This document shows, one piece after another, positions 35,928 to 45,737 of a DNA stretch of 64,000 bases. The position numbers and the translations under genes were made by a program. Origin of the DNA: Staphylococcus gallinarum. GTDB taxonomy: Bacteria; Bacillota; Bacilli; Staphylococcales; Staphylococcaceae. The DNA lies in contig NZ_JXCF01000256.1 of assembly GCF_000875895.1 (NCBI RefSeq), positions 186,001-250,000 on the forward strand, in the 5' to 3' direction. The notes under the pieces were generated by a model that was not told where the DNA came from, made no database searches, and saw nothing but the letters and a program-made list of their open reading frames with translations. Within the stretch, counting starts at the first letter, position 1. Each line of letters starts with the position of its first letter.

Positions 35928-37232
35928 TTAATTATTAATAGATATTTTCTTTATACCTGGCTTAACAAAGCACATTGCAATAATACCTATAACTGCTGCA
36001 ATGACCGCTGAAATAAACATTGATGAATAACCATAAGATGTTACTAAGATTCCTGTTAAAGTCGGAGCGATAATCGTAGCGGAATTCACGAAAAAGTGTG
36101 TCATTCCACCATATGTTCCAGTCTTTTTAGGTGCTGTATCAATAATGACTGCCCAATAAACGGCATTTGGCAAGAAGATACAAGCATTACCTAACATCAT
36201 CAAAAACATAATCCAGGCAATATTGTTAGTTGTTGGAATAATCAAGAAACAAATCGCCGCTAAAGTCATTCCAAAAATAGCTAAACCGGATCTGGCAATT
36301 CTAAGACTGCCTGTTTTATAACGTAACCAGTCCGAAAGTCTACCACCAAAATACGCAGTAAAACAAGCCCCAATCCATGGAATCATACCTAAATACCATA
36401 ACGAATGTATTTCAAAATGATATTCATCTTGTAAATATTTTGGTGTCCAAGTTAATATTAAAAAGTTTATGTATTGGAAGCCAAAGTAGCCAATCATATT
36501 AAACACAAGCGTCGGACTCTTGAAAAAATGATACCATTTTTCATGTGCATTGTGCTCTGTTTCTACAGTTTTTTCACCTTCGACTGTTGATTCAGTAGAA
36601 CGTATTGCCGTTAATTCTTCTTTAGACACATGTTTATTATCTTCTGGATAGTCTGTAAACACTTTATACCATATGATAATCCAAATAAGTCCAATAAGCC
36701 CTAATAAAACAAATAATACACGCCAATTAGAAATCGTTAAGAATCCTGATACAATTGGTGCCGTAATCAATGCACCTAATGGTACACCAATCAAGCCAAG
36801 CGCAGACAGTAATCCGCGTTCCTTTGGTGCAGCCCAGTTAGCATTTGTTTTACTAATTGTCGAAAAGATTGGACCTTCTGACACACCAAATAATACACGC
36901 ATCAATCCAAATCCAGCAATTGCTGATCCACCAAACAATGCCATGCCTATTTCACCTGCAAAAGCCATACCGATTTCAAACAGTGACCATAATGTTCCAG
37001 CCACTAGCCATACAAACTTCGGCCCTTTTTTGTCTGCAGTAATGCCTCCAAATAACGAACCAAGCATATAACCATATCCAAAGTAGCCTAATATAGCACC
37101 CCAAGCAATATTATCAAAACCAAATTCCTTAATAATATCTTCTTGAGCATATGAAATAGCACCACGATCAACATAATTAATCATAGTCATTACGATGATC
37201 ATCGTAATGATAAAGTATCGATAATTTTTCAC
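35928..37232 (-). CDS. MFS anion:cation symporter, glucarate/hexuronate type
   Basis: This 434-residue protein has twelve helices. The N-terminal block MINYVDRGAISYAQEDI is the hallmark R-region of the ACS family (GudP, ExuT, phthalate permeases), and RVLFGVSEGPIFSTISK matches the family. It should import a sugar acid such as glucarate with a proton. No sugar-acid dehydratase is nearby. The start is a GTG six bases after GGGGGAG. A cre site 52 bp upstream is consistent with a carbohydrate role. Confidence 0.82.
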   Translation of the reverse strand: MKNYRYFIITMIIVMTMINYVDRGAISYAQEDIIKEFGFDNIAWGAILGYFGYGYMLGSLFGGITADKKGPKFVWLVAGTLWSLFEIGMAFAGEIGMALFGGSAIAGFGLMRVLFGVSEGPIFSTISKTNANWAAPKERGLLSALGLIGVPLGALITAPIVSGFLTISNWRVLFVLLGLIGLIWIIIWYKVFTDYPEDNKHVSKEELTAIRSTESTVEGEKTVETEHNAHEKWYHFFKSPTLVFNMIGYFGFQYINFLILTWTPKYLQDEYHFEIHSLWYLGMIPWIGACFTAYFGGRLSDWLRYKTGSLRIARSGLAIFGMTLAAICFLIIPTTNNIAWIMFLMMLGNACIFLPNAVYWAVIIDTAPKKTGTYGGMTHFFVNSATIIAPTLTGILVTSYGYSSMFISAVIAAVIGIIAMCFVKPGIKKISINN

Positions 37233-37283
37233 CTTGCTCCCCCCATGTTTAAACACTTAAATCATAAGAAAACTTAACTCTAT

Positions 37284-37298
37284 TTGTAAGCGTTGTCA
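37284..37298 (-). promoter_or_regulatory. cre site upstream of the glucarate-type permease
   Basis: TTGTAAGCGTTGTCA matches the CcpA consensus WTGNAANCGNWNNCW completely and lies 52 bp before the permease start. Confidence 0.8.
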
Positions 37299-37420
37299 AT
37301 ATAATTTTTTAATTAATTTGATTTTTCAAAAAATTAAAAATCCAAAAACCCTTGTAACGACAACAATAATGTCACTTAAAATTTTAATTTAAAATATAAT
37401 CTTTCTATTTATTATGTCTT

Positions 37421-37861
37421 TCATTCTAATGATAAACTCATGGTCATTTGCTCCACTTGATATCCTAACGCAGTATAAAAACGCTGTACCGTATTACTTG
37501 TGAAGACATTTAATTTTAAAGTCAGAAGTCCTTGATCCTGTGCATACTTTTGAATAAAGTTTATTAATTCCTTTGCAATATGCATCCCTCTATATTCCTC
37601 AAACACGTAAAGCTCATAAATAAATCCATATGCTTGTTGTGTTAAATAATCAAATTTTGTATCAAATAATATAAAACCTTTAATCGATTCCCCTTCTTTC
37701 CACACAAAGTATCGTGCACCTTTTGACACTAATTCTTTCGATAATGCTTTAAGTGCATCATCAGATACAGCTATTTGACAATTCATAGCCTCTTTAAACA
37801 AATAGGGTACTGCGTTATAAATCACTTTCAAGTCTTTATTCGTCGCTAATTTAATAAACAT
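37421..37861 (-). CDS. GNAT family N-acetyltransferase
   Basis: This 146-residue protein has the GNAT acetyl-CoA site: the beta4 strand GFIYELYVFEEYRGMHIAKELI contains the Q/R-x-x-G-x-A pyrophosphate loop (YRGMHIA). The final NTVQRFYTALGYQVE is the typical motif B. The acceptor is unknown. It is a single gene; the upstream 470 bp belongs to the divergent glycosyltransferase. Confidence 0.82.
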   Translation of the reverse strand: MFIKLATNKDLKVIYNAVPYLFKEAMNCQIAVSDDALKALSKELVSKGARYFVWKEGESIKGFILFDTKFDYLTQQAYGFIYELYVFEEYRGMHIAKELINFIQKYAQDQGLLTLKLNVFTSNTVQRFYTALGYQVEQMTMSLSLE

Positions 37862-38095
37862 TTGATCACTTCCTTCTATTATTATGTTTACTATTTATTT
37901 GATTGTTTTCATTGCCATAAACCACACTAAAAACTATTCTAATTGTACTCAAATCATATAACACAAAACATTGTTGTATATTTACGTTTTATTTTTTAGA
38001 ACTAATATTAAATTTTAAATAATATTCTACAAAAATTACCTATAATTTAGTTTAATCACTAGATATATTAAATTTTTATAGTAAAATAAGAGAGG

Positions 38096-38160
38096 TGGTT
38101 TTTTACCATGTGCTGTATTTTCATAATTCAAAAGTAAAAAATACACATTTACATGGTATA
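38096..38160 (+). promoter_or_regulatory. Hairpin enclosing a small leader ORF
   Basis: TACCATGT (from 38104) pairs with ACATGGTA and GTATTTT with AAAATAC, giving a broken stem of about 15 bp. The stem covers the start codon of the nine-codon ORF. It lies 170 bp upstream of the glycosyltransferase gene and could be part of an attenuation or translational control device. Confidence 0.4.
38108..38137 (+). CDS. Possible nine-residue leader peptide
   Basis: The ORF encodes MCCIFIIQK and is preceded by GAGAGGTGG at eight bases, a ribosome site as good as those of real genes in this window. The peptide is hydrophobic with two adjacent cysteines. It may be a leader peptide for the downstream teichoic-acid-type gene. 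There is no homology evidence, and chance occurrence cannot be excluded. Confidence 0.35.
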   Translation: MCCIFIIQK

Positions 38161-38239
38161 ATTTAACTATTCATACAAACAACAAGACTACTACTATTTC
38201 TTAATACAGAGAAACTACTGTATCTAGACTAAGGTATGA

Positions 38240-38280
38240 CCAAAGTAAGTTAACATTTGAAATAACCACTTACTTTTTGT
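38240..38280 (+). terminator. Possible attenuator or terminator upstream of the GT2/TagF gene
   Basis: AAAGTAAGT pairs with ACTTACTTT across a 17-base loop, followed by TTG. It lies 50 bp before the gene. Together with the upstream leader ORF it suggests a short leader transcript, but the U-tract is short. Confidence 0.4.
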
Positions 38281-38331
38281 TACATTCTACCTTATAAAAA
38301 TTAAGAAAAAAATTGAAAAAGAGGTAAAACA

Positions 38332-40485
38332 ATGAAGTCTATATCCGTTATAGTAACTTACTACAACTCAGAAGATTATATAGAGAGATGTCTAAATAGT
38401 CTTAAACATCAGCGATTCCAAGATTTCGAATTAATCTTAGTGAACGATGGTTCAACGGACCAATCTAAAGTCATCGCTACACAAATACTTAAAGATTGGG
38501 ATATTACCGTTAAAGAAATTGATTTAGAACAAAATATGGGCCATGCACACGCAAGAAATGTGGCAATGAAATCAGTAGAAGCGCCCTACTTCGTTTTTGT
38601 AGATTCAGATGATTATCTCGCTTCTTACGCCCTATCATTCTATATGAAAAACTTGAATCATTTTGATGCTTTAATCGCACCAATTCACTCATTTACACTT
38701 GATATTCCTCAATATGTGGATCAAAATCTTGTAAGAGTTAGTTACTTAGATACGAAAGAAAATTCTAATCAATTTTTACGTAAGCATTCTGCGTGTAATA
38801 TCGTCTTTAAAACTGCTATCGTCCATGGACACAACATACAGTTTAATGAAGATTTAAATATATTTATTGACTGGTCATTTGTACTAGAATTTATTAAATA
38901 TGCTAATAAATTCGTACGTGTCAGTCGCTTCCCTTTCTATATTAAAGGAGAAGTATATGATCCATTTTTAAAACCGACGTTATCTAAACAAGACTTTGGC
39001 GTAATCTTTAACGATTATGTTTATAGCTTTAGTGACTCAGTCAAACGTGCGTCAAGACAAGAAAACAAAGCATTCATTCGCAATAAAATGAAAAACTTAC
39101 TGAAGCATTCATTCGAACCGTCATTGAGAAAGACACCAGAACGTTACGAACAACATAGTGAATTATTACCAAAAGTAGTACGTTCATTATTCCCGTCTAT
39201 TATAAAAAATGAAAAACCTTTATTTATTATAGAAATGCTATTATTGATGTTTAACAAACGTAATAAAGCATTTAAAGTCAATCGCATACGCAAAAATACG
39301 AGATTATTGAAAAGTGTTGTTCTAAAAAGGAAAAATAAAAATCGTGCACACTATCAATTAACCGATAACATCGATAAAGTAAATCCAAGAACGATTGTTT
39401 TTGAATCATTTGGTGGTAAAAATTATAGCGATAGCCCTAAATATATTTATGAATATATGATGAAACATTATCCTCAATTAGAATTTATTTGGGTATTCAA
39501 AAGTCCAGACAAAGCCTTTTTACCTGGTCCAGCTAAAAAAGTAAAGAAAGGCTCTGCTGCTTACTATGATGCATATTCAAGAGCTAAATATTGGGTGTCT
39601 AACGCTAGATTACCGCTTTATTTAAATAAAAAACCAAACCAAGTCTACATACAGACATGGCACGGTACACCTTTAAAACGATTAGCAAATGACATGAAAG
39701 TCGTTCGTATGCCAGGTACAACAACGGATAATTATAAACGTAATTTCCGTGAAGAAACTAATCGTTGGGATTACCTTATCTCACCAAATGCATATTCATC
39801 TAAAATTTTCGAGACAGCTTTCTGGATGCCACCCGAAAAAATCTTAGAAATTGGATACCCTAGAAATGATGTCTTAGTAAACAGAGCGAATGACCAAGCA
39901 TTTATACAACAAATTAAAGAAAATCTAAACCTTCCAGAAGGTAAAAAGGTCATTATGTATGCTCCTACTTGGCGAGATGATGAATTTGTGAAAAAAGGTA
40001 AATATCTATTCGACTTAAAAATTGATTTAGATAATTTACAACAAAAGCTAGGCGACGACTATGTTGTATTACTAAGAATGCATTATCTAATTTCAAATGC
40101 GTTAGACCTACGTGGTTACGAAGACTTTGCAATAGACGTATCAAATTACAGCGATATTTCAGAGCTATATCTAATTTCTGATTGTTTAATTACAGATTAT
40201 TCATCAGTTATGTTCGATTTCGGTGTATTAAAACGCCCTCAAATCTTCTTTGCTTATGACTTAGATAAATATGACCAAGACCTACGTGGATTCTATCTTG
40301 ATTTCCACAACGACTTACCAGGTCCAATTTATAAAGATGCTTATCAATTAGCAGATGATTTACAGAACTTAGATAAAATTACCAATGACTACCAAGGTAA
40401 GATTGATAAATTCTATAATGATTTCTGTTCAATAGAAAATGGTAAAGCTTCAAAAGCAATTTCAGACTTAATAACTGAAAAATAA
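38332..40485 (+). CDS. Bifunctional GT2 glycosyltransferase / CDP-glycerol:polyglycerophosphate glycerophosphotransferase (TagF-type)
   Basis: This 717-residue protein joins two enzymes. Residues 1 to about 300 form an inverting GT2 domain (ISVIVTYYNSEDYIERCLNS, LVNDGSTD, FVDSDDY as the D-x-D). From about 360 there is a TagF/TarF glycerophosphotransferase domain with TWHGTPLKRL (catalytic His near 443), YAPTWRDDE and the CDP-binding DCLITDYSSVMFDF (near 620). It should act at the inner membrane face, adding a sugar and glycerol phosphate units to a polymer. The linker is Lys/Arg rich. The gene is monocistronic, so it is probably an accessory surface-polymer enzyme rather than the essential tagF. 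Confidence 0.85.
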   Translation: MKSISVIVTYYNSEDYIERCLNSLKHQRFQDFELILVNDGSTDQSKVIATQILKDWDITVKEIDLEQNMGHAHARNVAMKSVEAPYFVFVDSDDYLASYALSFYMKNLNHFDALIAPIHSFTLDIPQYVDQNLVRVSYLDTKENSNQFLRKHSACNIVFKTAIVHGHNIQFNEDLNIFIDWSFVLEFIKYANKFVRVSRFPFYIKGEVYDPFLKPTLSKQDFGVIFNDYVYSFSDSVKRASRQENKAFIRNKMKNLLKHSFEPSLRKTPERYEQHSELLPKVVRSLFPSIIKNEKPLFIIEMLLLMFNKRNKAFKVNRIRKNTRLLKSVVLKRKNKNRAHYQLTDNIDKVNPRTIVFESFGGKNYSDSPKYIYEYMMKHYPQLEFIWVFKSPDKAFLPGPAKKVKKGSAAYYDAYSRAKYWVSNARLPLYLNKKPNQVYIQTWHGTPLKRLANDMKVVRMPGTTTDNYKRNFREETNRWDYLISPNAYSSKIFETAFWMPPEKILEIGYPRNDVLVNRANDQAFIQQIKENLNLPEGKKVIMYAPTWRDDEFVKKGKYLFDLKIDLDNLQQKLGDDYVVLLRMHYLISNALDLRGYEDFAIDVSNYSDISELYLISDCLITDYSSVMFDFGVLKRPQIFFAYDLDKYDQDLRGFYLDFHNDLPGPIYKDAYQLADDLQNLDKITNDYQGKIDKFYNDFCSIENGKASKAISDLITEK

Positions 40486-40536
40486 TTTCTATTTAAATCT
40501 GTGCTAAAATTAATAAACTCCAAATAAGATCATTAA

Positions 40537-40588
40537 ACTAAAACCACCAACAAATGGGATACTCCCTAATTTGTTTGTGGTTTTTAAT
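40537..40588 (+). terminator. Terminator of the GT2/TagF gene
   Basis: AAAACCACCAACAAA pairs with TTTGTTTGTGGTTTT with one mismatch, followed by T and AATTG. It lies 55 bp after the stop. Confidence 0.8.
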
Positions 40589-40619
40589 TGATATATCTTA
40601 ACCCCCTTCTACATATAAC

Positions 40620-40650
40620 TTGCTTAAGAGCGTACTCTAAGGTGTAACGT
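40620..40650 (+). promoter_or_regulatory. MerR-type promoter of the SDR operon
   Basis: A -35 TTGCTT and a -10 TAACGT are separated by 19 bp, the overlong spacing typical of MerR-activated promoters. The spacer contains the near-palindrome CTTAAGAGCGTACTCTAAGG. The MerR gene at 41863 is the obvious candidate to bind it. Confidence 0.6.
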
Positions 40651-40678
40651 AACGTTATAAAAATTAGGAGGTAATATG

Positions 40679-41437
40679 ATGGGTAAATTTAATTCATTAA
40701 ACAACAAAGTCGTAGTCATTACCGGGGGAGCAAAAAATCTAGGTCGCTTATTAAGTGAAACCTATGCAAGAGAGGGTGCAAATATTATCATTCATCATCA
40801 TAATGATAACAGTTTAAAGCAAGCTAATCATACTTTAGAAACCGTCAAAGACTTAGGAGGTAACGGCGCAATCTTTTCTGGTGACTTAACTCAAATCGAA
40901 AATATCCAAGCTTTATTTGCATTTGCCGAAAAAACTTTCGGAAAAATTGATATCGCTATCAATACAGTGGGTAAAGTATTAAAACAACCAATTGCAGATA
41001 CCAGTGAAGAAGATTTCGACATAATGCAATCTATCAATGCCAAACAGGCATATTTTTTTATTAAATATGCAGAACAGTATATGAATGATGACGGGAAAAT
41101 TATTTCAATTGCAACATCATTGTTAGCAGCATATACAGGTTTCTACTCAACGTATGCAGGTGAAAAAGCACCACTAGAACATTATACAAGAGCTGCTTCT
41201 AAAGAGTTTATGGCACGTGGTATTTCTGTAAATAATGTGGCACCAGGCCCAATGGATACACCTTTCTTTTATCCGCAAGAATCTGACGATGCTGTTGCTT
41301 TCCATAAATCGCAAGCATTACACAATCAACTCACACAAATTGAAGATATTGCGCCAATCGTCAAATTTCTCACTTTAGAAGGTTGGTGGATTAACGGTCA
41401 AACGCTATTTGCAAATGGGGGTTACACGACAAGATAA
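40679..41437 (+). CDS. Short-chain dehydrogenase/reductase
   Basis: This SDR of about 252 residues has the Rossmann glycine block TGGAKNLGRLL, NAG-equivalent AINTVGKV, catalytic Ser/Tyr/Lys in STYAGEKAPLEHY (Tyr-x3-Lys) and NNVAPGPMDTPFF. It should oxidise an alcohol or reduce a carbonyl with NAD(P)H. I chose the second of two adjacent ATGs, seven bases after AGGAGG. It is the first gene of a three-gene plus-strand cluster whose last gene is a MerR regulator. The substrate is unknown; aldehyde or electrophile detoxification is a common theme for this type of MerR. Confidence 0.87.
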   Translation: MGKFNSLNNKVVVITGGAKNLGRLLSETYAREGANIIIHHHNDNSLKQANHTLETVKDLGGNGAIFSGDLTQIENIQALFAFAEKTFGKIDIAINTVGKVLKQPIADTSEEDFDIMQSINAKQAYFFIKYAEQYMNDDGKIISIATSLLAAYTGFYSTYAGEKAPLEHYTRAASKEFMARGISVNNVAPGPMDTPFFYPQESDDAVAFHKSQALHNQLTQIEDIAPIVKFLTLEGWWINGQTLFANGGYTTR

Positions 41438-41452
41438 ATGGAGGTTTTAAAG

Positions 41453-41782
41453 ATGCAATATTTTATAGCAGATTTCTTAAATCCAAATACGCAATTAAGC
41501 ATCATTGACGGGCAAGGTGAAATCATTGATCAACAAACCGTACGAATAGAACCAACAGAGTATGTCAACCAGCTTGCAGAGTATATCATTGAACTGTCTC
41601 ACGAAAACCACTTATATCATGATGATATTAAAGCAATCGGACTTAGCATCACAGATATCAGTGCCATCAATTATTCAGAATTAGCACAACTAAAAACTGA
41701 TTTAGAAAGTAAATTCGGCTTCAGTGCGTACATTGAACAAGATCATGATAATCTAGTTCAATCTCTTATTCAGTATAAATAA
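41453..41782 (+). CDS. Small conserved-looking protein of unknown function
   Basis: This 109-residue acidic, soluble protein starts MQYFIADFLNPNTQLSIIDG. The N-terminal part looks like the first beta-hairpin of an actin-like or sugar-kinase fold, followed by alternating helices (QLAEYIIELSHENHL, ELAQLKTDLESKFG). I do not recognise a family. It starts 15 bp after the SDR stop with GGAGG upstream, so it is very probably co-transcribed with the SDR and may be a partner or regulator of it. No signal peptide, membrane helix or metal motif is visible. Confidence 0.65.
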   Translation: MQYFIADFLNPNTQLSIIDGQGEIIDQQTVRIEPTEYVNQLAEYIIELSHENHLYHDDIKAIGLSITDISAINYSELAQLKTDLESKFGFSAYIEQDHDNLVQSLIQYK

Positions 41783-41862
41783 CAACTAGATTAAATCTAT
41801 TAAATTAACCATAACAATGATTAACTAAAAAACACCGCAATTGCAATATAGGAGCGTTTATA

Positions 41863-42210
41863 ATGAATGTAAAGCAGGCAGCAGAAAAAATTGGCATGAG
41901 TGCACACACAATTAGATACTATGACAAATCCGGATTATTTCCATTTATTGAACGCGATCAAAATGGTAATAGAGATTTTAAGGAAGAAGACCTCTATTGG
42001 ATAGAATTTGTGAAGTGTATGAGACAAACACATATGCCTATTGCACAAATCAAACAAATTGCAGAACTCTATCATCAAGGTCCAGCAACTAAAAACGATA
42101 GGATTGAAATATTGAAGCTACACCAACAAAATCTCATGCAACAAAGTACCTTAATCGAAGAAGCATTAAACACTTTAGAACATAAATTTACGCTTATCGA
42201 AAAGGAATAA
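41863..42210 (+). CDS. MerR-family transcriptional regulator
   Basis: This 115-residue protein has the MerR winged HTH: VKQAAEKIGMSAHTIRYYDKSGLFP with the R-Y-Y-D-x-x-G-L signature, and RDFKEEDLYWIEFVKCMRQT. A coiled-coil dimerisation helix follows (HQQNLMQQSTLIEEALNTLEHK). It has no C-terminal effector domain and only one Cys (in VKCMR), so it belongs to the short AdhR/YfmP-like group rather than the metal sensors. The start follows TAGGAGCG. It is likely to act on the 19-bp-spacer promoter upstream of the SDR gene. Confidence 0.88.
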   Translation: MNVKQAAEKIGMSAHTIRYYDKSGLFPFIERDQNGNRDFKEEDLYWIEFVKCMRQTHMPIAQIKQIAELYHQGPATKNDRIEILKLHQQNLMQQSTLIEEALNTLEHKFTLIEKE

Positions 42211-42327
42211 CATCGTTTGGGAGAATTTAATATAAAATAATATATAAAACGAAGTCGACCTTGAATAGCAGTAACTAAATGCTTGTCTATTAAATCAATC
42301 ATCATTTGTTGTACCCACATTCCATAT

Positions 42328-42388
42328 CAAAAAAGCAGTGAAGTCACGTTAGTTATAACGTCAGCTTCACTGCTTTATTTTTATATGC
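42328..42388. terminator. Bidirectional terminator between the MerR gene and betA
   Basis: AAAGCAGTGAAG and CTTCACTGCTTT form the outer stem and ACGTTA/TAACGT an inner one, with TATTTTTAT on the plus strand and TTTT on the minus. The genes converge here. Confidence 0.85.
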
Positions 42389-42414
42389 TATATAATCACT
42401 ATTGGTGAGTGGAA

Positions 42415-44100
42415 TTATTTAATAGTTCCAGCATCTTTGTCATGTACACCATGACGATAGAAATCAATATATTCTGGTTCTAATGGTTTCTTACCTCTGA
42501 TGATATCAGCTGCTCTTTCAGCCATCATTAGTACTGGAGAGTGAATATTACCATTAGTCGTACGTGGCATTACAGATGCATCTACTACACGTAGGTTTTC
42601 CATACCATGTACTTTAAATGTATCTGGGTCAACAACTGACAGTTCATCAGATTTAGGTCCCATTTTACAGCTACATGATGGATGTAATGCTGTTTCACCA
42701 TCACGCTTAACCCATTCGATAATTTCTTCGTCTGTTTGAACTTCAGGTCCTGGTGAAATTTCTCCACCGTTAAATGGATCTAATGCTTTTTGAGACAAGA
42801 TGTTTCTTGCAACTTTGATTGCTTCTACCCATTCACGTTTATCTTCTTCTGTTGATAGATAGTTAAATACAAAGTCTGGTTTTTCGAACGGATCTTTAGA
42901 TTTAATCTTCAAATGACCACGAGAATTTGAGTACATTGGACCAACGTGAACTTGGTATCCGTGTGCTGTTGGCGCTTTTGTACCATCATATCTTACAGCA
43001 ATTGGTAAGAAATGGAACATTAAGTTTGGATAATCTACTTCGTCATTTGAACGTACGAATCCGCCGCCTTCGAAATGGTTAGATGCTGCAGCACCTTTAC
43101 GTCCGAAGATCCATTGTAAACCAATAAATGGCATTTTTAATTTATTTAAACTTGGTTGCATTGATACAGGTTCTTTACATGCATGTTGCACATATACTTC
43201 TAAATGGTCTTCAAAGTTTTCACCGACACCAGGTAAGTGTAAACGTGGCTCGATACCAACTGAACGTAGGTGTTCTGAATCACCAATACCAGATAATTGT
43301 AATAATTGTGGAGAGTTGATTGCCCCACCTGATAAAATAATTTCTTTTGCTTCTACAGTATGTTCTTTACCATTTTTCTTAAATGTAACACCTGTCACTT
43401 TATTATTACCTTCGAAATTCAATTTAGTAACGAATGCACGTGTTTGTACGTCTAGATTTTTACGTTTCATTGCTGGGTGTAAATAAGCTCTTGATGCTGA
43501 TACACGACGTCCATTGTGTACTTGGCTATCAAAAGGTCCGAAACCTTCTTGACGGAAACCATTCACGTCAGGTGTTTTATTATATCCTGCTTCTACTCCT
43601 GCATTAAAGAATGCTTGGAATAATGGGTTTGTAGCTGGGCCACGACGTAATTTAATCGGACCATAATGTCCACGATATGGATCATCTTTAGTTGAGCCGA
43701 AAGTTGTTTCTAATCGTTTAAAGTATGGTAAACAATGTGCAAAATCCCATTTCTCCATACCTTCTGGTTTAGCCCATTTCTCATAGTCCATTGGGTTACC
43801 ACGTTGATAAATCATACCATTGATAGAACTTGAACCACCTAATACTTTACCACGTGCGTGGCCTACTTTACGTCCATCCATATGTGGTTCTTCATTTGTT
43901 TCATAAATCCAGTCATATAGCTTGTTACCTGCTGGGTACATTAATGCTGCTGGCATTTGAATTAATAGGTCCCAAGGATAATCACTACGTCCTGCTTCTA
44001 ATACAAGTACGTTTTTTGAAGCATCTTCACTTAATCTGCCTCCTAATACTGAACCAGCACTTCCGCCACCAATGATAATATAATCATAAGATTTTCTCAT
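42415..44100 (-). CDS. betA: Choline dehydrogenase
   Basis: This 561-residue GMC-family flavoenzyme has the N-terminal FAD-binding block [20 protein letters not shown], the GMC signature regions [18 protein letters not shown] and [17 protein letters not shown], and the C-terminal [10 protein letters not shown] and [13 protein letters not shown] with the active-site His/Asn. It oxidises choline to betaine aldehyde, probably at the membrane with transfer of electrons to the respiratory chain. It lies 62 bp downstream of betB on the same strand. Equivalent to cudB of S. xylosus. Confidence 0.95.
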   Translation of the reverse strand: MRKSYDYIIIGGGSAGSVLGGRLSEDASKNVLVLEAGRSDYPWDLLIQMPAALMYPAGNKLYDWIYETNEEPHMDGRKVGHARGKVLGGSSSINGMIYQRGNPMDYEKWAKPEGMEKWDFAHCLPYFKRLETTFGSTKDDPYRGHYGPIKLRRGPATNPLFQAFFNAGVEAGYNKTPDVNGFRQEGFGPFDSQVHNGRRVSASRAYLHPAMKRKNLDVQTRAFVTKLNFEGNNKVTGVTFKKNGKEHTVEAKEIILSGGAINSPQLLQLSGIGDSEHLRSVGIEPRLHLPGVGENFEDHLEVYVQHACKEPVSMQPSLNKLKMPFIGLQWIFGRKGAAASNHFEGGGFVRSNDEVDYPNLMFHFLPIAVRYDGTKAPTAHGYQVHVGPMYSNSRGHLKIKSKDPFEKPDFVFNYLSTEEDKREWVEAIKVARNILSQKALDPFNGGEISPGPEVQTDEEIIEWVKRDGETALHPSCSCKMGPKSDELSVVDPDTFKVHGMENLRVVDASVMPRTTNGNIHSPVLMMAERAADIIRGKKPLEPEYIDFYRHGVHDKDAGTIK

Positions 44101-44162
44101 TTTTATATTGCCTCCTAAAATTTATGTCTAACTTTGTGTTTATTTATATTTTCTTAAAAGTA

Positions 44163-45653
44163 TTATTTGCCAAACCAATTCACAGGTTCTGGGTTTGTGT
44201 TACGTAGAATATGTTTTTCTTCTTGATATTCAGCTAAGCCAGCTTTACCAAGTTCTCTACCAATACCTGATTGTTTATAGCCACCCCATGGTGCTTGTGC
44301 AAAGTATGGGTGGAAATCATTAATCCAAACTGTACCCATCTTCAATTTATTTACCACACGTTCTGCTTTAGAAATATCATTTGTAAATACGCCGCCTGCT
44401 AAGCCATAAATAGAGTCGTTAGCTATTTCAATAGCTTCTTCTTCAGTTGAAAAGCCTTCTACTGTTACAACTGGGCCAAATACTTCTTCTTGCACGATAC
44501 GCATTGATGTATCACAATCAGTGATTACAGTTGGCTCAAAGAAGAATCCATCTTTTAAGTCTTCACGTTCTGGGCGTTTACCACCAACAGCAATTGTTGC
44601 ATTTTCAGATTTCGCTACTTCCATATAGCCTTCAATTTTTTCACGGTGTTCAGCTGAAATCACAGGTCCCATTTCAGTTTCAGCATCAAATCCATTACCT
44701 AATTTGATACGTTTAACTCTATCGATTAATGCAGCCTCAAATTTGTCTTTGATGTCATTATGGACAATAATTCTCGCACCAGCTGAACAAACTTGACCTG
44801 CATGGAAGAATCCACCATTTAACGCTTGATCAACAGCTAAATCGAAATCTGCGTCATCAAAGATAATATTTGGATTTTTACCGCCTAATTCTAATGCAAT
44901 ATTTGTCACATTGTCTGCAGCATTTTTCATAATATGTTTACCTGTTTGAATACCACCAGTAAACGATACTAAGTCTACCTCTTTATGTGATGATAATGGC
45001 TCACCGACTTCTGAACCCTTACCTAATACTAAATTAATTACCCCTTTAGGGAATCCTACTTCTTCCATCAATTCAAATACACGAATCGTTGTTAACGGAG
45101 TAATTTCACTTGGTTTCATGACTAATGAACAACCTGTTGCTAATGCAGGTGCTATCTTCCAAGAAGCTTGGAGTAATGGATAGTTCCAAGGTGTGATTTG
45201 AGTAACAACACCGATTGGTTCTTTGATAATTTTACTTTCTGTATTTGGAATTGGTGAATCAACAATTTCTCCACCATCTTTGTCTGCTAAACCAGCAAAG
45301 AAATTAAATACATTAGCAATATCGTCCATATCAGCATAAGATTCTTCTAACGTTTTACCAGTGTCTAGCGTTTCAAGTTTCGCTAACTCTTCACGATGTT
45401 TTACGATTAAATCAGCAATCGCTCTTACTTTCTTGCCACGATTCTCACTTGTTTCATTTGCCCATTCACCTTTTTCGAATGAACGTCTTGCCGCTAAAAT
45501 TGCACGTTCGCTATCTTCTGCTGTACCTTCTGCAACTTCAAAAATCACTTCTTGATTATATGGATTAATAATTTCTCTTGTTTCTTTATTTGAGCTTTCA
45601 ACCCACTCACCATCGATAAATTGACGACGAGATAAATTACTTACAAGTTCCAT
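44163..45653 (-). CDS. betB: Betaine-aldehyde dehydrogenase
   Basis: This 496-residue ALDH has the NAD site around TQITPWNYPLL, catalytic Glu in IALELGGKNPNIIF and the catalytic Cys in GGFFHAGQVCSAGARII. PWGGYKQSGIGRELG near the C-terminus is family-specific. It oxidises betaine aldehyde to glycine betaine, an osmoprotectant. The ATG follows ACGGAGGTAA. It heads the betB-betA pair (cudA-cudB) and is divergent from the GbsR-type regulator gene. Confidence 0.95.
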   Translation of the reverse strand: MELVSNLSRRQFIDGEWVESSNKETREIINPYNQEVIFEVAEGTAEDSERAILAARRSFEKGEWANETSENRGKKVRAIADLIVKHREELAKLETLDTGKTLEESYADMDDIANVFNFFAGLADKDGGEIVDSPIPNTESKIIKEPIGVVTQITPWNYPLLQASWKIAPALATGCSLVMKPSEITPLTTIRVFELMEEVGFPKGVINLVLGKGSEVGEPLSSHKEVDLVSFTGGIQTGKHIMKNAADNVTNIALELGGKNPNIIFDDADFDLAVDQALNGGFFHAGQVCSAGARIIVHNDIKDKFEAALIDRVKRIKLGNGFDAETEMGPVISAEHREKIEGYMEVAKSENATIAVGGKRPEREDLKDGFFFEPTVITDCDTSMRIVQEEVFGPVVTVEGFSTEEEAIEIANDSIYGLAGGVFTNDISKAERVVNKLKMGTVWINDFHPYFAQAPWGGYKQSGIGRELGKAGLAEYQEEKHILRNTNPEPVNWFGK

Positions 45654-45737
45654 TAAAATTACCTCCGTTAAGTTTGTTAAATTTTTATTTAACGAATTTT
45701 ATAGATTTTATGTTAGCATAGTAATTGAAAGGGTGTC

